This document shows, in pieces, positions 36,501 to 44,100 of a stretch of DNA of 64,000 nt; the stretch's first letter is position 1; every line of letters starts with the position of its first letter. The position numbers were made by a program, and so were the translations under genes. Source of the DNA: Limnomonas spitsbergensis (taxonomy: Eukaryota; Chlorophyta; Chlorophyceae; Chlamydomonadales); the NCBI GenBank assembly GCA_037349105.1, contig JAYJMM010000084.1:1550001-1614000 (forward strand). The letters are read 5' to 3'. A model generated the notes under the pieces. It ran no database searches. It had not been told where the DNA came from and saw only the letters and a list, made by a program, of their open reading frames with translations.

Positions 36501-39500
36501 TCCTGGCCTGCGGTACACAGATTAGTTAACAAAACAGGAGGGTGCGGTTAAGTTTGAAAAACAGTGGGAGATTTGACATACAGTAGATTGAGAGGTTTCC
36601 GAAGCTGTCATTAGAGCCGTCCGATGCCGGTGACAGGTCATCCACAGGGCACATCCTCCTGGCCTGCGGTACAAAAATCATGAAATCAGTTAAAAACAGT
36701 TACCGGTGGTCGTTGAAGATTTTAAAAGGAGTGGGGGAGCATGGCACTTGACCAGGAGAGCCGTTCAATGCCCCGGTGACGGTTCATCCACTGACCAGGG
36801 TGCATCCTTCTTGTCTGCGGTGCACAAATCAGTTACAAACAGGTTTTCGGTTGAGTTGAAAAAATAGTGGGGGGTGTACGAAGCTGTCAGGAGAGTCCGT
36901 TTGATGCGGGTGACGGCCTGACGGGTCATCCACAGGGTACGTCCTCCTTGTCTGAAATAAACAAAACAGATTAAGCAGGTAGTCATTCAAAGTTTAAAAA
37001 TGAGAGCCCGTTTGATGCGGTTGACGAATCATCCAGATGGTAGTACGGGACGTCCTAAACCCTGAACCCTAAACAAAAAAAGGAAAGTCATCGGAAACAA
37101 ATCCTGGCCTGACGGCTTCGGGCCAGTTTATGCAACACGCCACGTTACCAGAACCAGGAAAGAGGGGAGGAGTGAATCATTGTTGGGAGTCTGAGAATAA
37201 AAGGGGGGGGAGTATGAAGCCTTGTCGCCAAAGCTGGAGTGGGCACGTGTAGGTCAACTGTCTGCCAAGGCCACAACAGAGAGATCCCTGTCGAGACTGT
37301 TGCCAGGAGATGAGAGATCTCATTGGGAGCAACAGCAGTCTTCGAGTCCAGGTTTCAAGCCTCCACCCTCGAAATATTACTGTGCTTAAAAGATATACCG
37401 GTAGCCCAGGGTTCAGGTTCTCAACCCTGGTCCTCCAACACTATGAACAATCCGATAGCCTGTTGCTGCTACGGGTCAGTATGGCTGTCGGCTGGCCAGG
37501 TCAACATTGTACTACAGGTCAACATGGTACAACAGGTCGAAATGGTACTACATGTCAACATGGTACTACAGGTCAAAATGGCGGTAGCAGCAATACCCAG
37601 CCAGCAACACAGTGGATGGTGTGTTGTTTCTACAGGACAGCACGGCCGTAGCAGCAACTTCCCACCGGTAGTACAATGTGTACATCAGTCCCCATTGGCC
37701 CCCTATGGTGGCTGATGTACAGCCATCTTTGGAAGGCTGTACATCAGCCACCATAAAGGGCCAATGGGGACTAAACCTCAACCGGTCTGCAACCAAGGCC
37801 TAAGATAATCCTAAAGCTATGACTAGCGGCCTAGTCACCTAAATCTGCCACCTTCACCTGCGGGTGGCGGCCTAACCTAAACATAAACATAAATATAAAC
37901 CTACGGCTTGGGCCCTAACCTAAACCTTAACCCTAAGCTTAAACCTAGAGCTGAACCCATAAACCTTCACCTTCGGCTGCGGTAGTCTTAACCCTAATTC
38001 TATGGCCGGGGGCCTAAGCAGCAGGCACTGTAGCTGCAACAGGCCCCCACGGCCGTACGCCATGAGGTGCTCCTGGATCCTTGTCAAACCATTCCTGGGC
38101 AAACAGTAATGTAACTGACATGTAACAGAAAACCTAGACCCTGATATAAAAAGAGTGACCTAACGTACATGCCTCTCCCCGTTAGTGAGGAGAGAGCTCC
38201 AAACAGGTTGAGACAGGTTCCAGCAGCGCTTCCATCCTCTTGCAGTGATGTAGCTGAATTGTAGCTGAAACACCCGAATGTACAAAAAGAGTGACCTACC
38301 GTACATGTCTTTCCCCGCTAGCGGAGAGAGCTCCATGAAAGGGGAGCCAGGATCCAGCAGCGCGTCAATCCGCTCGCGAGGGAGCATCTTCGACCTGGGC
38401 CGATGGTACCCGGCATGCCAACATTAAATTACGTTATGGGAGGAAGGGTTGGATTTCGACATGAAAGGTGAGCTCCGGGATCCAGCAGCGCATCAATCCG
38501 CTTGCGTGGGAGCACCTTGAGACATGAAGCAAAGCTAATTTGAAGCTAATGTGAAAGACACTTTGCATGGCACGGGGAGAAGATTCACGCTCTTTCTTAC
38601 GACGTAGGCCCCAGCTATTCTCACCTGATTTTCACGGTATGGAAACCAGAGTTGTTGTGCGGTCCAGCAGTTGTCCAGGTCTAAGATGCACCCTCTCCGA
38701 TGGTTTAGGGTTTAAATCACAGCACCTAATCCCTACAGAACCTAATGCCAGGGTTTAGGGTAAGGGGTTCAGACCCTTCACCCTAAACCCTCTCGTAAGG
38801 GAGCATCTTTGAAATATACTGGTTTATTTATTTCTTGACATGAGCTCAGCACTTCTTTTTTGGCTGTGGGCAAAGCAGATACGTCTTCACGGCACAGACA
38901 GCCGCATACCTGTTACTGTGCACCCGACCACCTCGGAGAGGGGGCCGCCGAGCAGCCACCCAAGGCAGACCGATGAGGGGCAAACGATGACCGGCCTACA
39001 GTCAGCGGCTGTAACCATGGCGTGCATGCCACACCAGGACCCCTCGGCTGCAGGCCAGGATGCAGCTGAAGTGTAGCTGAAATGCAGCTGATGTGTGGCT
39101 GATGTGTAGGCGTGTAGCTGAAATGCAGCTGGTGTCTAGCTGAAATGTAGCTGAAATGGAGTGGATGTGCACGAGAAACAACACTGGCCTGGACCAGTTT
39201 GCAGCTGAACTGTAACTGGACTTCACACATATATCACTGACCTGGGCCAGGTTGTAGCTGAATTGTAGCTGCATTTTAGCAGAGGCGCGCAAGACAATAC
39301 TGACCTGAACCTGTGGCGCGCAACCGCCTTCTCCCCAACTTCCTTAATTATACCGCAAGTGTCCTGCCGGTATGAACAATGACACTGACCTGGACCTGTG
39401 GCGTGTGACCGCCTTCTCCCCACCGCCCTGATGAACCAGCTGTACATCTGCTTGCTGCATGGGGTGGATGAGAACGAAGTGAGGAAGGAAAAAGTGAGCA

Positions 39501-40907
39501 GGAAAGAGAGGGGGGAAGGGGTTGGGTCTAGCGGGGACTAAAAAGTGGGGAGGAAAAAAGGGGGAGGGAGTGCTTGTTGGACGAGTTAAATGAGGACAAG
39601 AGGGGAAGGAAGAAAAAGAGGGGAGGGAGGGGGGGGGGCTGCTGGTTGGATAAAGTGGATGTAGGAAAGAGGGGAAGGGACGAGGGGGAGGGGGGGGGAG
39701 GCTGCTGGTTGGACGAAGTGGATGGAGGAAGGAGAGGAAGGGAAGAAAGGGAATGGGGGGGGGGGGGGGGCTGCTGGTTGGACAAAGTGGATGGAGGAAG
39801 GAGGGGAAGGGAAGAAAGGGAATGGGGGGGGGGGGGGGGGGGGGCTGCTGGTTGGACAAAGTGGATGGAGGAAGGAGGGGAAGGGGAGAAAGGGAATGGG
39901 GGGGGGGGGGCTGCTGGTTGGACAAAGTGGATGGAGGAAGGGAAGAAAGGGAATGGAAGGGTCTGCTGGTTGGATAAAGTGGATGGAGGAAAGAGGGCAT
40001 GGGAAGAAAGAGAGGGGGGGGGTCTGGGTTTATGGTTTGCCTCTCGAGCCTGCTGCATATCAGCTTCCTGGATGAGGTGGATGATAAAAAGAGGGAAGGG
40101 GAAAGCATGGGAAGCTAGGGTATAGGGTTTAATACATGTGCCGCTGCGCATCTGCATCCTGGATGAGGTGGGTGGCACAAAGAGGATACGGAACAAGGGA
40201 CTGGGAACAGGGTCTGCCTCCTATGATAGCTGCATAACTGATGTCTGGATGGGGCGAGTAGAAATGGGGGGGGAAGGGGCAACAGAGTTGTGCCTGGGGT
40301 TTGATGCTTCGGCCCAGCATGCATTTTTCTGAACAGCTGCTTGCTGGATGATATGGATGGAAGAAAGGCGGGAGTTAGGGGATGACAAGGGGAGTCGGCC
40401 TAGTGCGTGCTGTTTTAGCCCATCATGTTGCTGGATGACATCGATGGAAAAAGGCGGGGATGACAAGGGGACTGGGCCTGGGTTTTGCTCCATTGCTCTA
40501 GCATGTAGTGTGCTGCACTCCTGCTCGCTGGATGATGTCAATTGTCAATTCAAATTTTCAGAAGAGGGGGACGTAGGATGAGGGGCTGGGTAGGTGGGGA
40601 GGGTGGACCCAGGTTGTCTTGCTCCGACATTTTTTGTGCTTCTGCCCATGCACCAGCTCAAAAAAGGGAGGAAGTCATGAGGGAGTGGAGGGACTGTGTC
40701 TAGGGTTTCCGCTCCAACATGAAATGTAAATTTTGACTCTCATGTGCTTCTCCAACCCACCATGGCTCTAATGATGTCGTCGAATGAGGGTTTCAGCGCC
40801 TCGTTGACTGCTGGGGTTGAAGCGGCATGCAGCGACCTGGCGAACAGAAATAGCTGACTCCAACCCGCCCGAACAAGAACACCGCGCGGAGCGGTCGCGG
40901 CGAACAT
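27544..40907 (-). CDS. MCCB: Methylcrotonoyl-CoA carboxylase beta (carboxyltransferase) subunit, mitochondrial, 14 exons
   Basis: Transfers carboxyl from biotin to 3-methylcrotonyl-CoA in mitochondrial leucine breakdown, with the biotin-bearing alpha subunit. Exons: 1 40761-40907; 2 39390-39454; 3 38300-38394; 4 36252-36376; 5 35357-35497; 6 34071-34230; 7 33111-33167; 8 32251-32356; 9 30948-31102; 10 30423-30566; 11 29634-29716; 12 28975-29127; 13 28109-28186; 14 27544-27708. They join to 557 residues plus stop, the usual length. Residues 1-30 ([20 protein letters not shown]...) form a basic, acid-free mitochondrial presequence. Hallmarks in order: [121 protein letters not shown] and [17 protein letters not shown], covering both crotonase-like carboxyltransferase halves. 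Intron 5 is GC-AG. The start is the only ATG giving the presequence. Exon 1-2 linkage is less certain than the rest. Confidence 0.95.
28652..28675. other. Short perfect hairpin in MCCB intron 12
   Basis: CCCTTCTTTT and AAAAGAAGGG pair around the 3-nt loop ACG. Function unknown. Confidence 0.6.
29330..29600 (-). repeat. Copies of the MCCB exon 11 donor end
   Basis: The block at 29486-29530 (GACCTGGCCTTGGCGATGGC, GACCGCCATGGCGCC) reads on the minus strand as codons for a [14 protein letters not shown] string, a mutated copy of exon 11 end [10 protein letters not shown]. The short GTTACCTTCACATTCAAGTG type repeats at 29340-29630 multiply the donor (GTTACC) further. Confidence 0.7.
29835..29895 (-). 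repeat. Ghost of MCCB exon 11 start
   Basis: On the minus strand 29890-29840 encodes [14 protein letters not shown], a mutated duplicate of the exon 11 start [14 protein letters not shown] at 29716. It also carries an AAG acceptor-like end. It is upstream of exon 11. Confidence 0.8.
30225..30325 (+). repeat. 13-bp repeat GCAAGCTCAACTT in MCCB intron 10
   Basis: About seven to eight direct copies of (T)GCAAGCTCAACTT with drift to GCAAGCTGGATTT at the end. Confidence 0.85.
30333..30380. other. Perfect 20-bp inverted repeat (hairpin) in MCCB intron 10
   Basis: Arms GTGTCGTTCTCTTACCCTAC (30333-30352) and its exact reverse complement (30361-30380) flank the 8-nt loop TGGGTCAT. It lies 42 bp beyond the exon 10 donor. 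Confidence 0.9.
30690..30935 (-). repeat. GATGTAGCTGA-type repeat in MCCB intron 9
   Basis: Many copies of GATGTAGCTGA/GATATGTAGCTGA, about 11-13 bp. A decayed copy of the exon 9 donor end (CACAAGCATCTTCCCGTAGT at 30833, genuine CACGAGCGTCTTCCCGTAGT at 30952) is embedded. The same AGCTACA/TGTAGCT word recurs across the window. Confidence 0.8.
31150..31315 (-). repeat. Copies of the MCCB exon 9 acceptor side
   Basis: ATGGGGGCCAAACCAAGCAA (31163) repeats ATGGGGGCCAAACGCCACAA in exon 9 (31052), and GGGAGTGAAGAGGCTCAGTC with CACCTGC (31286) repeats GGGAGTGAAGGGGCTCACTC with CACCTAC (31080), including the acceptor. Confidence 0.75.
31368..31455 (+). repeat. 80-bp dispersed repeat, copy 2, in MCCB intron 8
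   Basis: Matches 26811-26892 from TTTTGCACCCACGTCATGTT to GGTGGTTG. It is not associated with a recognisable coding region. Confidence 0.8.
32660..33110 (-). repeat. About 30-bp minisatellite abutting the MCCB exon 7 donor
   Basis: About 14 degenerate units with the core TTCACACAAGTGTGCAGAA lie directly next to the exon 7 donor (33110), whose intron begins GTGTGAATTCTGCACATCC on the minus strand, i.e. one array unit. Each unit therefore restates the donor sequence. Confidence 0.8.
33610..34010 (-). repeat. Copies of the MCCB exon 6 donor junction
   Basis: AGCTCACCGGTGGCGGCCTT (33959), AGCTGATCACCGTTGGCGGC (33831), AGCTCACAGGTGGCGGCCTG (33737) and CACCAGCGACGACCTTTACC (33616) repeat the genuine AGCTCACCCGTGGCGGCTTT (34063), with similarity falling with distance. 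Confidence 0.8.
34300..34610 (-). repeat. Exon 6 acceptor copies and a 22-bp array in MCCB intron 5
   Basis: Near 34310-34365 and 34553-34600 are copies of the exon 6 start (GATCCCCGCAGCGGACATGG; genuine GATCCCAGCAGCGGACATGC at 34208). Between them, 34385-34510, is a tandem GTCATAAAAGGGTAACTTCA-type repeat of about six units. Confidence 0.8.
35520..35725 (-). repeat. Ghost duplicate of nearly all of MCCB exon 5
   Basis: 35546-35655 aligns along its whole length with exon 5 (35385-35497): CTCTGCCTGCCTGGGTAGGT, TGGCGACCCTGCTCTCCACC, AGGTACACGCCCCGGGCAGA versus CTCTGCCTGCCTGGGCAGGT, TGGCGCCCCCACTGTCCACG, AGGTACAGGCAGGGCAGGCG. It has frame-breaking changes. A third fragment of the exon start is at 35690-35725. 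Both lie upstream of the real exon in the transcript. Confidence 0.85.
36480..37060 (-). repeat. Four or five decayed copies of the MCCB exon 4 acceptor junction
   Basis: Copies near 36465, 36607, 36755, 36895 and 37005 carry CCG(T/A)(C/T)(T/C)GATGC...GGTGAC followed by ACGTCCTCCTGGCCTGCGGT or a variant, matching the genuine junction (GTCCGATGCCGGTGACAATG ... ACGTCCTCCTTGCCTGCGGT at 36332-36382). Spacing is about 125-145 bp; divergence increases outward. Confidence 0.8.
37495..37580 (+). repeat. 20-bp repeat of the CAGGTCAACATGGTACTACA type in MCCB intron 3
   Basis: Four to five tandem, lightly diverged units. Confidence 0.8.
37687..37772. other. 38-bp-arm inverted repeat (hairpin) in MCCB intron 3
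   Basis: Left arm 37687-37724 begins AGTCCCCATTGGCC and ends GGCTGATGTACAGCC; right arm 37735-37772 is its reverse complement with two mismatches; the loop is 10 nt. Confidence 0.9.
38168..38240 (-). repeat. Ghost of MCCB exon 3
   Basis: ACATGCCTCTCCCCGTTAGT, GAGGAGAGAGCTCC and CCAGCAGCGCTTCCATCCTC repeat exon 3 (ACATGTCTTTCCCCGCTAGC, GGAGAGAGCTCC, CCAGCAGCGCGTCAATCCGC). A second partial copy is at 38461-38520 on the other side of exon 3. Both have indels. Confidence 0.85.
39050..39345 (-). repeat. Exon 2 ghost and GTAGCTGAA repeats in MCCB intron 2
   Basis: 39301-39340 (TGACCTGAACCTGTGGCGCG, CAACCGCCTTCTCCCCA) is a copy of the exon 2 donor end (TGACCTGGACCTGTGGCGTG, TGACCGCCTTCTCCCCA, 39386). 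39055-39270 is rich in (A)TGTAGCTGAAATG repeats. Confidence 0.8.
39455..40560 (-). repeat. Array built from the MCCB exon 2 acceptor junction
   Basis: A dozen or so units of about 65-110 bp. Each contains on the minus strand a CATCCAC.TCATCCAGCAAGCAG-like block, matching the genuine acceptor CATCCACCCCATGCAG and exon start CAAGCAGATGTACAGC (39470-39440). Inner units (39640-39990) have become GCTGCTGGTTGGACAAAGTG plus long G runs and GGGAAGAAAGGGAATGG; outer ones (40055, 40145, 40235, 40335, 40430, 40520) keep the CTGGATGAT..GATGGA block. Confidence 0.75.
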
Positions 40908-41180
40908 GGCAGTGCCCTCAATGGACTACTATTATGAGAACCTCGATGTAAGTTGGTATATGAGCGCTTGATGTGGAATTGTCTTAGTGCACGCACGTCA
41001 GCCTAGTTGTGTGTCAGCATCTGCAAAAGTACGAAGAGGGATGGAAGGTGGTTCGTTCAGTTGGCCCAAAAGCTCCAATGAATGGCCGTTCGCGTTCGCC
41101 CGGCATCGCGCCCATCGACCACCCAAATATACTTTTATTCCGGCAAGGACCGTTGTCACACATCTCGTGTTCGTTTTAAA
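40908..41180. promoter_or_regulatory. Divergent promoter region between MCCB and the plastid SDR gene
   Basis: 273 bp between opposite start codons. No named motif is visible. A short frame ATGGACTACTATTATGAG... with a perfect GTAAGT donor at 40948 lies in it and could be a first exon or upstream ORF of the SDR transcript. Confidence 0.45.
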
Positions 41181-44100
41181 ATGGCCCTACTATCAAGCAG
41201 ACCGCTGGTGCTGAGGCGCGCTCACGCACCTGCTCGTCGCGGCAGCGTGGGTGGACGTGTTGCTGTGCCCGTGGTCAGGGCAGCTGCCGCATCAGGCATG
41301 GTGGTAAGCCACGCTTCTCAGCATCTCCTCCCACACACCACTAATGATCCGAACAAACAAAGACAACAACAAATACCCTCCCCTCCCCTAACTGAAATTC
41401 CACGATTCCCTTTATTCGTCGACACCCTGAGCCTGAACGGGACATGCATGCCGCAACCTGTAGGAGCCCGGGGCGCTGGTGCTAGTGGCTGGATCCACAG
41501 GGGGAGTTGGCCAGCTAGTGACGGCGAAGCTGGTCGAGGTCAGTAGAGTGATGACTGCTGGTGGCATTCATGACCACCTTTTGATGAGAGCATGGAGATG
41601 AGGATGGCACACGCGAGGCATGCATGCCACATACCATGCTGCATGACTTAAGCATGCACGCGAGCCATGCATGCCGCATGACCTCGGCATGCATGCCAGC
41701 CATGCATGCCGCGTATCATCAGGCATGGACTCAGCATGTTATTCATGTCGCATAGCATGACGCATGGCCGCATGGGCTCAGCTTTTCAGTCATGCATGCC
41801 GCATGGGCTCAGCCTTTCAACCATGCACGCCGCATACCATGGCGCATGAGCTCAGCCTGAACCACATCTTATTTGCCTAATTCAGCTACAATTTAGCCGC
41901 ATCGTTTGACCTTCTTTTGTCGGGGCTTTGCGCAGCAAGTACTACTTTATTTTAGAACGCCAAAAAATTGTCACATTATCCCCAGACTCTATAACCCTAA
42001 CCCTAAATGTACGCGTGCACAGGGGGTACCGCGTCCGGGCCCTGACACGAGGCACTCAAATAAACCCTTGACTCTCAACCCTAAAACCAGCTTCAAATTC
42101 AATTCAATGGAACCCCAGACTCTTTAACCCTAACCCTAAGCGTACGCTTGCAGAGGGGGTACCGCGTCCGCGCCCTGACACGAGGCACGAAAGGCAACAT
42201 CTTTGGAGACGTGGGGTCGCAGCTAGAGGTGGGTCGCACATGTTAGCGGAAGCAGACGTAAGCTACATTGGAGGTGGGCTGCAGGTAGGTTGCCGATGTA
42301 TCGTCGGAGTAGAGGGCCCAGTGAAGTGAGTGCATGTTTGAAGTCTGGCTGTTGTGTGGCGGATGTGTTGCAGGTGATTAGGATTGTTGGCGGGGGTGGG
42401 TGGCGGTGGTGAGCAGATGGTTGGCTGCTAAGGGCACAGATGTATTGCAGAAACGGAGGTCGGCTGCTAAGGGAGCTGATGTATTGCATAAATGGAGATC
42501 GGCTGCTAAGGGCACAGATCATTGCAGAAAAGGAGGTCGGCTGTGGAGTTTTGAAGTCTGGCTGTTGGGTCGCGGTTGCAGGCAGACGAGGGTCCTAGAG
42601 ACGCAGATGTGAGCAGAAGTGAGGGTAAGCTGACTTGCTGGCCCACCCTCCACTTCTGTGATGCAGTGGAGGGTGTGTGTGTAATCCATGTATCAGGCAG
42701 GTGTGGTACGGGCTGACCTACGCTCCCTAACTCTCAACTATGAACCCTGAACTTGAATGTTAGGGATGGTGCAGGCTGACATGCCATCTCAAAACATTAT
42801 AAACCCCTGAACCCTGGAAATCTGAACCTGGAATCTGAACTGTGAACCTTGAACCCTGAACCTTGAACCCTGAACCTTGAACCTTGAACCCTGAACCTTC
42901 AACCTTCAACCCTGAACTTTGAACCTGAACCCTGAACCTTGAACATGAACCCTGAACCTTGGACATTGAACCTGAACCCTGAACCTTGGACATTGAACCC
43001 TGAACCCTGAGCATTGAACCTTGAACCCTGAACCTGAATCCTGGACTCTGAACCTGGACCCTGAACCTGGACCCTGAACCCTGGACCTCGAACCCTGGAC
43101 CCTGAACCTTGAACCCCTATTGTCACAGATGGTGCAGGCTGATTTGCGCTCCAGTAGCACGACACCTACTGGGCTCATGGACGGGGTGGATGCGGTGGTG
43201 TGCTGTACTGGAACCACGGCCTTCCCCTCAGCCAGGTGGGATCTGGGTGGGATCTGGGTGGGATCTGGAACCTGTTAGGTGGGAATTGGTGGGATCTTGA
43301 GCCTGGTCAGGTGGGATCTGGGTGGGATCTGTGTGGGATCTGGAGCCTGGTAGGTGGGATGTAGGATGTGGGTGGGATATGGAGCCTGTATGGATCTGGA
43401 GCCTGGTAGGTGGGATATGGGTGGCATCTGGAGCCTGGTTTGGTGGGATCTAGGATCTGGGTGGGATATGGAGCCTGAATGGATCTGGAGCCTTGTAGGT
43501 GGGATATGGAGCCTACATGGATCTGGAGCCTTGTAGGTGGGATATGGAGCCTTGTAGGTGGGATATGGAGCCTTGTAGGTGGGATATGGAGCCTTGTAGG
43601 TGGGATATGGAGCCTTGTAGGTGGGATATGGAGCCTTGTAGGTGGGATATGGAGCCTGGTAGGTGGGAAATGGAGCCTGGTAGGTGGGATATGGAGCCTG
43701 GTAGGTGGGATATGGAGCCTTGTAGGTGGGATATGGAGCCTTGTAGGTGGGATATGGAGCCTGGTAGGTGGGATGTGGAGCCTGGTAGGTGGGATATGGA
43801 GCCTGGTAGGTGGGATATGGAGCCTGGTAGGTGGGATATGGAGCCTGGTAGGTGGGATATGGAGCCTGGTAGGTGGGATATGGAGCCTGGTAGGTGGGAT
43901 ATGGAGCCTTGTAGGTGGGATATGGAGCCTGGTAGGTGGGATATGGAGCCTGGTAGGTGGGATATGGAGCCTGGTAGGTGGGATATGGAGCCTGGTAGGT
44001 GGGATGTAGGATGTGGGTGGGATATGGAGCCTGAATGGATCTGGAGCCTGGTAGGTGGGATCTGGGTGGGATCTGGAGCCTGGTTTGGTGGGATCTAGAA

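Noticed and set aside
39344..40196. Proline-rich minus-strand frames in MCCB intron 1
   Set aside because: They are the acceptor-derived array; only 39390-39454 fits the MCCB family.
43479..44098. Long plus-strand frames of WSLVGGI repeats
   Set aside because: Translation of the 21-bp intron array; flanking exons 4 and 5 of the SDR gene splice over it with matching phase.
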